64,000 nucleotides of DNA from Xylanibacter ruminicola (lineage in GTDB: Bacteria > Bacteroidota > Bacteroidia > Bacteroidales > Bacteroidaceae): assembly GCF_900142525.1 (NCBI RefSeq), contig NZ_FRBD01000018.1, forward strand, positions 1 through 64,000. Reading direction: 5' to 3'. Below, piece after piece: positions 1 to 5,756 of the stretch. How positions within the stretch are numbered: the first letter of the stretch is position 1; each line of letters begins with the position of its first letter. The notes below the pieces were generated by a model. That model was not told the origin of the DNA, did no database searches, and worked only from the letters and a program-made list of their open reading frames with translations. Made by a program: the position numbers and the translations under genes.

Positions 1-174
1 CGCTTCGTAAAACTCAGTCCCTTCCAGCTTCTTTACGAACTTCAAGTTAACCACTTGTTGAGTTTTGATAATCAACTCTACGTAGTCATACTTTTCTTTA
101 ATCTTTTCGTCCAAAGTGGCGTAATACTCATCGTATTCCTCCGAATGGAACGTTTCTCTTACATCCTGATTCAT
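1..174 (-). CDS. RelE/ParE (HigB/Gp49-like) toxin, N-terminal part
   Basis: The reading frame runs off the left edge, so only the first 58 codons are seen. The segment VNLKFVKKLEGTEFYEA resembles the core of HigB/Gp49-like (DUF891) mRNA-cleaving toxins, in which a conserved KKLEG-x-x-FYE stretch precedes the catalytic strand. The start is the ATG at 174. A -7 box (TACTTTTGC, complement of 178-186) ends only 3 nt before it, so the mRNA is probably leaderless. A HigA-like gene lies on the other strand 307 bp away. In most HigBA pairs the antitoxin follows the toxin on the same strand, and such a gene could lie beyond the window edge. The catalytic part is not visible, so the family call is tentative. 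Confidence 0.6.
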   Translation of the reverse strand, partial: MNQDVRETFHSEEYDEYYATLDEKIKEKYDYVELIIKTQQVVNLKFVKKLEGTEFYEA

Positions 175-340
175 GCCGCAAAAGTAATAAATAACTTCCA
201 TATCTCCAAGAAAAATGGAAGAAAATTGTTAATAATTAATTAAATTCTACATTTCTCATCCCCCTCTCTACTTATATAGTATAGAAAACGCAAAATTGTT
301 ACACCCCAAAAGTGTTAAATAGAACAAATTAGCGCCTACA

Positions 341-416
341 AACTTAATTTTTAAGTTAATTTCTTGTTTGTTCCAAAATAACATTGTATATTTGCAGCCA
401 GATAACTTAAAAGTTA
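341..416 (+). promoter_or_regulatory. Promoter flanked by two palindromes (likely autoregulatory operator)
   Basis: A Bacteroidetes -7 box TATATTTGC (387-395) has a TTG -33 element about 20 bp upstream (364-366). Two related palindromes bracket it: AACTTAA-TTT-TTAAGTT (341-357) upstream, and TAACTT-AA-AAGTTA (403-416) at about the transcription start. Repressing antitoxins of the HTH type bind such paired sites, so this is the likely operator for the gene at 482. The remainder of the 175-481 gap holds only the toxin promoter and AT-rich sequence. Confidence 0.6.
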
Positions 417-481
417 AGTAACAAGATGTACGTTGGTTCTGGTAGATAAAGAAATTGTTGGCAATTTGCACTTTACCCGAA

Positions 482-766
482 ATGAGGAGAAGTAGTATTT
501 TAGAAAATCGTCGCAAGCAGGTGAATCCAGAGATTCGCGAGGCTGTCGACTTGTCGTTTCAGATTGTTGACCGAATCCACGAGATTCTGACAGAGAAAGG
601 TCTGAAACAAAAAGATTTGGCTATGCTTTTAGGAAAGAAAGAAGCCGAGATTAGTAAATGGATGCGAGGCACCCATAACTTCACTATTGATACACTTGTA
701 GCTATAGAACATGCGCTTCAGGCCCCTATTCTTCAAGTGATTCATCAAGAAGAAGTCGTTGCATAA
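482..766 (+). CDS. XRE-family HTH protein, HigA-like antitoxin/repressor
   Basis: The 94-residue protein has a Cro/C1-type helix-turn-helix at about residues 35-75 (KGLKQKDLAMLLGKKEAEIS, then W-M-R-G-T-H-N-F-T). This is the form typical of Bacteroidetes antitoxins paired with RelE/HigB toxins. The start is ATG 482; an upstream in-frame TTG at 455 has no support. It has its own promoter at 364-395 with palindromes likely to be its own binding sites. It is divergent from the toxin fragment at 1-174, an unusual arrangement if the two are partners. Alternatively it is a solitary repressor next to an unrelated toxin gene. The HTH call is firm; the partnership is inferred. Confidence 0.75.
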   Translation: MRRSSILENRRKQVNPEIREAVDLSFQIVDRIHEILTEKGLKQKDLAMLLGKKEAEISKWMRGTHNFTIDTLVAIEHALQAPILQVIHQEEVVA

Positions 767-870
767 TCACCCTGTGTCAAAACTGAGACATCAAAATTGG
801 GGCGGAATATCACAGATTTGAGCGACAAGAGAATAAAACAGTAAGTTTAACAATTAAAAATTCTTAGATT

Positions 871-987
871 ATGGTAAAGAAGAATGAAAAAGAGAGTAAA
901 CGCGCTCTGAACGAGGAAGAGTTGGAGTCTGTAAACGGCGGTAGTGGTGGTGGTGGCAACCGTAAAAGAAAAAAGCATGAAAGCTAA
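871..987 (+). CDS. Double-glycine leader peptide (38 aa), cationic core
   Basis: The small gene reads MVKKNEKESKRALNEEELES, then VNGG, then SGGGGNRKRKKHES. The L-x-x-E-E-L-x-x-V-x-G-G pattern is the classic leader of peptides cleaved and exported by C39-peptidase ABC transporters. The predicted 14-residue core is Gly- and Lys/Arg-rich, so strongly basic. The 5' flank (AATTAAAAATT before the start) resembles that of the minus-strand peptide genes at 1080-1910, supporting a common regulation. It faces them, with an inverted repeat between. No transporter or modification enzyme is present in the window. Bacteriocin, signal or modified natural product are all possible. Confidence 0.7.
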   Translation: MVKKNEKESKRALNEEELESVNGGSGGGGNRKRKKHES

Positions 988-1021
988 TCAACGCACAGAA
1001 CTTCAGTCTTTTTCAAATAGA

Positions 1022-1047
1022 AACTCACGGGAGTTTTCCCGTGAGTT
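1022..1047. terminator. Hairpin terminator between convergent peptide genes
   Basis: A perfect 10-bp stem (AACTCACGGG / CCCGTGAGTT) with a 6-nt loop lies between the plus-strand peptide gene ending at 987 and the minus-strand gene ending at 1080. The U-rich tail is better on the minus-strand reading, so it probably ends the minus-strand transcript and may act on both. Confidence 0.65.
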
Positions 1048-1079
1048 CATACTAGAGGGTGTGTCCCTTGGCAGCTTAA

Positions 1080-1307
1080 TCAGTATAAACTCAAGTTACC
1101 AGTATCCGTGGTTTCTTTGGCAGCTTTTTTCGCTCGTTCCTTTACCTTGTCCCAGTAAGATCCACCATTGATTTCATTGAGTTGCTCATCGGAGAGCTCA
1201 ATGGCGCCAACGGCTACGAGTTCGTCGTAGATAGCCTTCATCTCTCTAGTTTTCTCTATGAGCAATTGCTTCTTCTGCTCAATTTGCGCCGCTGTAAGTG
1301 TTGCCAT
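1080..1307 (-). CDS. Double-glycine leader peptide (75 aa)
   Basis: The protein has a 49-residue leader beginning MATLTAAQIEQKKQ and ending in ELSDEQLNEINGG, then a 26-residue core starting SYWDKVKERAKKAAKE. The core looks like a basic amphipathic helix. The leader is closely similar to that of the neighbouring gene at 1389-1601, while the cores share nothing, the pattern expected of a duplicated precursor with a diversifying product. Upstream sequence (1350-1358) matches the promoter of the first gene of the array except that the -7 box reads CGCTTTTGC instead of TACTTTTGC, so this copy is probably transcribed by read-through. It resembles GG-Bacteroidales natural-product or class II bacteriocin precursors. 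Confidence 0.75.
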   Translation of the reverse strand: MATLTAAQIEQKKQLLIEKTREMKAIYDELVAVGAIELSDEQLNEINGGSYWDKVKERAKKAAKETTDTGNLSLY

Positions 1308-1360
1308 AATTGTAATGCTTAAAAATTAATGATCGAACTTATTTCTGCTGCAAAAGCGAA

Positions 1361-1383
1361 TGCCAGGAACCAGACACTTGGCA
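1361..1383. repeat. TGCCA...TGGCA hairpin repeat, copy 1
   Basis: This is a 23-bp element with TGCCA and TGGCA ends and the inner sequence CCAGACACT, directly after the stop of the peptide gene at 1389-1601. It is nearly identical to the copy at 1628-1650 and shares its ends with 2738-2761 and 2812-2834. A 3' half (CCTTGGCAGC-like) lies at 1059-1079. Confidence 0.6.
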
Positions 1384-1388
1384 GGTCA

Positions 1389-1601
1389 TTAACCACCTGC
1401 ACCAGAGAAGTCATCAGGCCAGTCCATAAAAAGACTAAAAAACACTCCTCCCGCTCCTCCCGACACATTGTCGAGTTCACCGTCGCTTAGTGGCCATGCA
1501 CCGGCTTCCACGAGTTCGTCCCTCAACTTTTTTGCTTCTGCATCCAGTTTCTTCAACTGCTGCTTCTTCTGCTTAATCTGTTCTGCTGTAAGCGTTGCCA
1601 T
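1389..1601 (-). CDS. Double-glycine leader peptide (70 aa)
   Basis: The leader of 49 residues (MATLTAEQIKQKKQQ to LSDGELDNVSGG) is a close relative of the 1080-1307 leader. The 21-residue core begins AGGVFFSLFMDWPDD and ends GAGG. It is hydrophobic and acidic, in contrast to the basic cores of the neighbours. The start is ATG 1601, preceded by the conserved AATTTTTAAACATTA leader that also precedes 1773 and 1910. It probably belongs to one minus-strand transcript starting near 1950. There is no immunity protein or processing enzyme nearby that I can recognise. Confidence 0.72.
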   Translation of the reverse strand: MATLTAEQIKQKKQQLKKLDAEAKKLRDELVEAGAWPLSDGELDNVSGGAGGVFFSLFMDWPDDFSGAGG

Positions 1602-1627
1602 AATTATAATGTTTAAAAATTAAAGTA

Positions 1628-1650
1628 TGCCACGAACCAGACACTTGGCA
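1628..1650. repeat. TGCCA...TGGCA hairpin repeat, copy 2
   Basis: A 23-bp element 3' of the peptide gene 1663-1773, differing from copy 1 (1361-1383) at one position. It can form a 5-bp stem with a 13-nt loop. Confidence 0.6.
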
Positions 1651-1662
1651 GGCGTAGTTCCT

Positions 1663-1773
1663 TCACCTCGGGCGATCAGATTCATCGTATTTTGTAAACT
1701 CTCCACCTCCCGACACGTTGTCAAGCTGCTCGTCGGTGAGCTCCTGTTGCTTCTTATTCTCTTCTGTTTTCAT
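1663..1773 (-). CDS. Double-glycine leader micropeptide (36 aa)
   Basis: The 36-codon frame encodes a short leader, MKTEENKKQQ-ELTDEQLDNVSGG, and a 13-residue acidic core GEFTKYDESDRPR. The start at 1773 is set by the shared 5' leader and by near-identity with the gene at 1803-1910. The first 20 codons are identical at the DNA level to that neighbour apart from the last base, within a 78-bp duplicated block, while the cores are unrelated. Too short for routine gene calling. Function unknown; the leader type implies export with cleavage after GG. Confidence 0.68.
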   Translation of the reverse strand: MKTEENKKQQELTDEQLDNVSGGGEFTKYDESDRPR

Positions 1774-1929
1774 AATCGTAATGTTTAAAAATAATTCTAC
1801 ATCTACTTTATAACTTTTTTGCTTACTTTGCCTGCTTTGCCTCCACCTGCTACGTTGTCAAGCTGCTCGTCGGTGAGCTCCTGTTGCTTCTTATTCTCTT
1901 CTGTTTTCATAATCGTAATGTTTAAAAAT
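1715..1929. repeat. 78-bp direct duplication (1715-1792 and 1852-1929)
   Basis: The two blocks are identical base for base at an offset of 137 bp. Each contains the 5' untranslated leader, start codon and leader-peptide codons of a double-glycine micropeptide gene. The identity stops at the GG cleavage region, beyond which the two cores differ completely. This is a recent duplication or a conversion restricted to the leader half. Confidence 0.85.
1803..1910 (-). CDS. Double-glycine leader micropeptide (35 aa), basic core
   Basis: The frame encodes MKTEENKKQQ-ELTDEQLDNVAGG followed by the basic 12-residue core GKAGKVSKKVIK. It is the promoter-proximal gene of the minus-strand peptide array: a -7 box (TACTTTTGC, complement of 1953-1961) lies about 45 bp upstream of ATG 1910. 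The leader is the same as that of 1663-1773. Charge of the core is opposite to its twin, which suggests a set of peptides acting together or diversifying. No modification residues (Cys, Ser/Thr clusters) are present in the core, so an unmodified bacteriocin or signal is as likely as a RiPP. Confidence 0.68.
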   Translation of the reverse strand: MKTEENKKQQELTDEQLDNVAGGGKAGKVSKKVIK

Positions 1930-1952
1930 TAATGATTGAATTGATTTCTGCT

Positions 1953-1961
1953 GCAAAAGTA
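1953..1961 (-). promoter_or_regulatory. -7 box of the peptide array
   Basis: On the minus strand TACTTTTGC is followed by GCAGAAAT and the AT-rich conserved leader before ATG 1910. A decayed copy of the same promoter-leader block lies upstream of the gene at 1307, which supports that it is functional sequence carried along in duplication. Confidence 0.55.
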
Positions 1962-2035
1962 GGAAAAAAAATCGAAATAGATGTATCACTGCTGGAAAAA
2001 GTTGTATCAAATCAGGAAAAAATAATTAAAAATCT

Positions 2036-2066
2036 TGCAATTATCATATATTCTTTTTATCTTTGC
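2036..2066 (+). promoter_or_regulatory. Promoter of the lipoprotein gene
   Basis: TTG at 2036-2038 and TATCTTTGC at 2058-2066 have the 19-bp spacing of Bacteroidetes sigma-ABfr promoters. The ATG follows about 30 nt after the expected start. Confidence 0.7.
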
Positions 2067-2100
2067 CCTCAAAATTAATCATTATCAACAAACTATCATT

Positions 2101-2727
2101 ATGAAACAAAAAGAATTTATGAATGTGAAGCAGCACGTTGCTACGCTGGCTATAGCCATCTGCTGCGTAATGACTTCAACAGTGTTTACGGCTTGTTCAA
2201 ACGATGACGATCCTGTGACGTATCAACTTCAGACGGATCTAGTACTCCATTTTGGCGATATCACTGTTCAGCCATACCTCGCTTTCGGCACGTCGCTTGC
2301 TCAAGCAGAGAACTATTTTAAGGCCGAGTTCAGCGATTATTCACAGTGGGAAACTGACGGCGTGGAGCGTCATGATATTAGTGATGGATTTTACTACTCT
2401 AAAGATTTTTACAACGACGAATGCGCAATAAGTTTCGACTTCAGCGATGCCGACTGTAAATACTTATGCCTAGTGGGGTATAACTTCTACTCACCTATGT
2501 CGCCAGAGACTGTAATGGACGAGCTAGAGCGCAATGGATTCAAGAATATGGGCTTAATAAGTTTTCCCGAAGACGATGAAGGCGACATTACCTATCTCTA
2601 TCTTTCGGCCGACGGCACGCTAGAGGTGCAGATCGTATTCTGGAAGTCAGACGAGAGTAATGAAGACTGCTGGGCTATCAGTTTCCAACCGCTAGACGAG
2701 AACGACTTTAAATACCTTGTAAAATAG
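2101..2727 (+). CDS. Putative lipoprotein, unknown function
   Basis: The 208-residue protein starts MKQKEFMNVKQHVATLAIAI and has a lipobox FTAC at about residue 36 followed by SNDDD, a typical Bacteroidetes surface-lipoprotein start. ATG 2101 is chosen because it follows the promoter at 2036-2066; ATG 2119 would also leave a complete signal peptide. The mature part is acidic and rich in Tyr, Asp and Phe, with no catalytic motif I recognise. A bidirectional terminator follows. It lies between the peptide cluster and the unknown operon at 2840-4225, without evidence for a link. Confidence 0.75.
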   Translation: MKQKEFMNVKQHVATLAIAICCVMTSTVFTACSNDDDPVTYQLQTDLVLHFGDITVQPYLAFGTSLAQAENYFKAEFSDYSQWETDGVERHDISDGFYYSKDFYNDECAISFDFSDADCKYLCLVGYNFYSPMSPETVMDELERNGFKNMGLISFPEDDEGDITYLYLSADGTLEVQIVFWKSDESNEDCWAISFQPLDENDFKYLVK

Positions 2728-2737
2728 TAATATGAGA

Positions 2738-2761
2738 TGCCAGATGTCAGTCCACATGGCA
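2738..2761. repeat. TGCCA...TGGCA hairpin repeat, copy 3
   Basis: A 24-bp copy 3' of the lipoprotein gene (TGCCAGATGT ... ACATGGCA), with a longer imperfect stem than copies 1 and 2. Confidence 0.5.
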
Positions 2762-2768
2762 GGTACCA

Positions 2769-2804
2769 AGAAAAAGGCCAGCAGTGAATGCTAGCCTCTT
2801 TTCT
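2769..2804. terminator. Bidirectional terminator
   Basis: The stem AAAAAGGCCAGCA / TGCTAGCCTCTTTT (one mismatch, short loop) has A-rich and T-rich flanks, so it can end both the plus-strand lipoprotein gene and the minus-strand gene ending at 2840. Confidence 0.8.
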
Positions 2805-2811
2805 TATTGTA

Positions 2812-2834
2812 TGCCAGGACCCTGTCCCTTGGCA
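2812..2834. repeat. TGCCA...TGGCA hairpin repeat, copy 4
   Basis: A 23-bp copy 5 bp after the stop of the minus-strand gene 2840-3925. The stem is UGCCAGG/CUUGGCA with one G-U pair. Confidence 0.55.
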
Positions 2835-2839
2835 GCCTT

Positions 2840-3925
2840 TTATTGAAACAGCCTCTTCATGGCATCTGTAGCCTCGGAGTCGCTAAGTTTAAAAGAATCA
2901 ACCAACAATATGTGGGCGAACTCACGCCAGGCAAAATTCTTGATGCCTAAACGAGCGGCTATCTGACGAGCTGTAGAAACAAGTTCATTGATACTTACGG
3001 AATTCCTACCATCTTCTATGCAAAGATCAAGTAAATAGCCAATAGCCTCGTGACTAACCTTGTGGTATCTCTCCCAAAACTCAATATCGAAAAGGGTGGC
3101 GATGCCCATCTTCATAAAGGTAGTACTTATAATTAAACTATAATTCAAGCCATTTTCTTGACGAAATGTATCGAGACCCAAAGCATGCATCTTGTCCATC
3201 TTGTCGTTAAAAGCCTGAATAGGATTGGCACAACACGCCAACTTGCGTTGTACTATTTCTTCGGGTTCATACTCCATCACTTCGCGCAAATTACGAACGC
3301 GCTCAGTCCGGGCTGTTTGAGCCTTAGACAGTTGAGCATCCGTGAGGATGGTGCGGACTTCATAGACGTTTTTATCGCCCGAGCGACGAATGCCATGACC
3401 GGTCCAATCATTTGACGTACGGACTACTATCTTTTCCAGTCCGTTATCATCGGTATCCAAAGGACTGATGGTATACGAACAGGATGAGGTGACAAACTTA
3501 AGCAGAAGTTGCATCTTGTCGCCCTCAATACCCATTCGTTCAGCATAACGCTGAAAGAAATGCGGGGTAATAATCAACACACAATTCATTTCGCTCTGAG
3601 CATTAAAGCCAGGCATAAATATGCCCAAAGAACTGGCTGTTTCGTAGAAGCAGAAACAGGTAGGCATAGAGTTGGATGCGAAAGTATCTGGATAAAAAGT
3701 GACATTTTCGAAACATATCCAGCGATTACCTGAGCGAGAGGTGTAATAAACGACATCGGAGGTCAAAGAACACTGTTTATAAACACAACGACTCAACAAT
3801 TTGTCGCGCATAGCCTCGTAACGTTTTTCGCCACCAAACTGTTTTATCATCCAATACTTTGCCTTTTCGTGTTCCTCGGAGAGTGTATTCCACAACTCGT
3901 CGGATGGTGTATTCAAATTGATCAT
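2840..3925 (-). CDS. Hypothetical protein with HxxxRYxER motif
   Basis: The 361-residue soluble protein matches no family I can name. Visible features are an N-terminal acidic/aromatic region, a central segment TPHFFQRYAERMG (about residues 120-132), and a following strand-rich stretch with NDWTGHGIRR and VYEVRTILTD. An H-x-x-x-R-Y-x-E-R element followed by beta strands and a V-R-T end is seen in some nuclease-like and toxin-like folds, but this is only a resemblance. The C-terminal 90 residues are helical. It is the second gene of a two-gene operon, 18 bp after a small exported protein, and is followed by a hairpin repeat and terminator. Confidence 0.6.
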   Translation of the reverse strand: MINLNTPSDELWNTLSEEHEKAKYWMIKQFGGEKRYEAMRDKLLSRCVYKQCSLTSDVVYYTSRSGNRWICFENVTFYPDTFASNSMPTCFCFYETASSLGIFMPGFNAQSEMNCVLIITPHFFQRYAERMGIEGDKMQLLLKFVTSSCSYTISPLDTDDNGLEKIVVRTSNDWTGHGIRRSGDKNVYEVRTILTDAQLSKAQTARTERVRNLREVMEYEPEEIVQRKLACCANPIQAFNDKMDKMHALGLDTFRQENGLNYSLIISTTFMKMGIATLFDIEFWERYHKVSHEAIGYLLDLCIEDGRNSVSINELVSTARQIAARLGIKNFAWREFAHILLVDSFKLSDSEATDAMKRLFQ

Positions 3926-3943
3926 ATCTATTATCCTGTTATT

Positions 3944-4225
3944 TTAATGAGCACGCAAATTATGCGTTTGCGAGTAGTTGTAGATATTTGATTCGATCTC
4001 GGGATAGAGCGGATCGAGTTTTGCGCGGGGATTGAGCATGGTGTAGCCCAGAAAATCGACAATGAAACGACTGGCACTATCGGCAGGCATGGCTCCAAGA
4101 CCTACTGACTCCTGATAGTACGTTTGCATCTGTGAACTTGAGGGTTGCTCTAGCAGGGGCTTCCAACCGTAGAAAGCCAGACACGTCAACAAGACGGCGG
4201 AAATAGTCAGAATAGTTTTCTTCAT
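3944..4225 (-). CDS. Small exported or membrane-anchored protein, unknown
   Basis: The 93-residue protein begins MKKTILTISAVLLTCLAFYG, a signal peptide or single membrane anchor, and has a short polar C-terminal part with no recognised domain. The start at 4225 is preferred over the in-frame ATG at 4252, because the -7 box (TATCTTTGC, complement of 4257-4265) would place 4252 at or upstream of the transcription start. It is the first gene of an operon with 2840-3925, so the two may work together. No homologue comes to mind. Confidence 0.6.
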   Translation of the reverse strand: MKKTILTISAVLLTCLAFYGWKPLLEQPSSSQMQTYYQESVGLGAMPADSASRFIVDFLGYTMLNPRAKLDPLYPEIESNIYNYSQTHNLRAH

Positions 4226-4256
4226 CTTTTTATTGGTTACGTTTATGATCACCGGT

Positions 4257-4317
4257 GCAAAGATAAGACATTTTTTGGAAAAACATCATGTTTTTGAAAC
4301 TTTTTTTGTAATTTTGC
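4257..4317. promoter_or_regulatory. Divergent promoters
   Basis: The minus-strand -7 box TATCTTTGC (complement of 4257-4265) serves the 4225 gene. The plus-strand TAATTTTGC (4309-4317) serves the symporter gene starting at 4345. The two are about 50 bp apart. Confidence 0.7.
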
Positions 4318-4344
4318 ACGCAAAGTGTCAAATTTAAGGCGAAA

Positions 4345-5724
4345 ATGGAACCAATTAACGACTTTTTCTCACTTCTAAGTTCCTTTTTGTGGGGATGGCC
4401 CATGATCATACTACTGCTGGGTACACACGTGTTTCTGACATTCAGACTGCGCATACCACAGCGAAAGCTGATTACGGGCATACGACTATCCATTAAAAAG
4501 GATGCTAAGGCCGATGGTGACGTGAGTCAGTTTGGAGCACTGGCCACCGCACTGGCTGCCACCATAGGTACAGGAAACATAGTGGGCGTGGCAACGGCTG
4601 TGGCCCTGGGTGGTCCAGGCGCCGTGCTGTGGTGCTGGCTGACGGGACTATTCGGCATGTCGACCAAGTATGCCGAGGGACTGCTGGCGGTGAAATATCG
4701 CGTAAAATCGGATGATGGCAAGTGGTACGGAGGCCCCATGTACGCCCTGGAGCGCGGACTGAACATGCGATGGCTGGGCATACTGTTTGCCGTGTTTACC
4801 GCCCTGGCATCGTTCGGCATAGGATGCACCGTGCAGGCCAACTCGATAGCTCTGCTGGCCAAAGAGACCTTTGGCATACCCACATGGATAATAGGTGTGA
4901 TGATATGTGTGCTGACAGCGCTGGTGATACTGGGCGGCGTGAAGGCCATAGCCAAGGTGTGCACCGTGCTGGTGCCCTTTATGGCGGCACTCTACGTGGT
5001 GGGATGCGTGGTGATACTGTGCTTCAACAGCAGCTACGTGTGGCCTGCCATAGAGCTGATAGCAGACTCGGCATTCAACCCCTCGGCAGCTGGAGGCGGA
5101 TTTGTGGGGGCCACGGTGATGATGGCAGCCAGATATGGTATCGCCCGCGGACTGTTTAGCAACGAGAGTGGTATGGGTAGCGCCCCGATAGTGGCAGCTG
5201 CGGCCCAGACGCGCAACCCCGTGCGACAGGCTCTGGTATCGAGCACCGGCACATTCTGGGATACGGTAATTATCTGCGCGCTGACAGGACTGGTGCTGGT
5301 GAGCAGTATCCTGGCCTACCCCGACATTACCTATGCCGACGGGGCTGCACTGACCAAGGTGGCCTTCTCGAAGATACCATACGTAGGTGCGCCACTGCTT
5401 ACATTCGGCATTCTGACGTTTGCATTCAGCACGATTATAGGCTGGAGCTACTATGGCGAGAGTGCCGTGAACTACTTAGAGGGCCGACGCGCTAACAGAT
5501 TCTACAGGATCATGTACATCGTGCTGCTGTTCTTCGGATCGATCATCAACCTTGACATCATCTGGAACATAGCCGACTGTATGAATGCGCTGATGGCGAT
5601 ACCAAACCTGATAGCGCTACTGTTGTTAAGCGGCGTAGCGGCGAGGGAGACAAAGAAGTATCTGTGGAGCAATCGTCTTGACGACGATATGGAAAGGAAT
5701 GGAAAGGAATGGAAAGCCCTTTAA
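4345..5724 (+). CDS. Sodium:amino-acid (alanine/glycine) symporter, AGCS family
   Basis: The 459-residue integral membrane protein carries the AGCS signature region GTGNIVGVATAVALGGPGA (about residues 75-93) and the family's GGPMYAL and SNESGMGSAPIVAAAA motifs, with ten or more hydrophobic segments. AGCS proteins import alanine or glycine with Na+ across the inner membrane. The length is normal. The last codons are made of a 10-bp tandem repeat (ATGGAAAGGA, 5689-5718), giving an odd DMERNGKEWKAL tail. It has its own promoter at 4309-4317; the GH5 gene follows after 32 bp and could be co-transcribed. Confidence 0.93.
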   Translation: MEPINDFFSLLSSFLWGWPMIILLLGTHVFLTFRLRIPQRKLITGIRLSIKKDAKADGDVSQFGALATALAATIGTGNIVGVATAVALGGPGAVLWCWLTGLFGMSTKYAEGLLAVKYRVKSDDGKWYGGPMYALERGLNMRWLGILFAVFTALASFGIGCTVQANSIALLAKETFGIPTWIIGVMICVLTALVILGGVKAIAKVCTVLVPFMAALYVVGCVVILCFNSSYVWPAIELIADSAFNPSAAGGGFVGATVMMAARYGIARGLFSNESGMGSAPIVAAAAQTRNPVRQALVSSTGTFWDTVIICALTGLVLVSSILAYPDITYADGAALTKVAFSKIPYVGAPLLTFGILTFAFSTIIGWSYYGESAVNYLEGRRANRFYRIMYIVLLFFGSIINLDIIWNIADCMNALMAIPNLIALLLLSGVAARETKKYLWSNRLDDDMERNGKEWKAL

Positions 5725-5756
5725 CTTCATAATATATAACCAATAATAAAAAAGGT

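Noticed and set aside
268-516. Minus-strand reading frame of 82 codons
   Set aside because: It lies over the HigA-like promoter and operator palindromes and has no domain or coding character.
944-1171. Plus-strand frame of 75 codons beginning inside the 38-residue peptide gene
   Set aside because: It runs through the terminator hairpin and antisense to a double-glycine peptide gene; it is a shadow frame.
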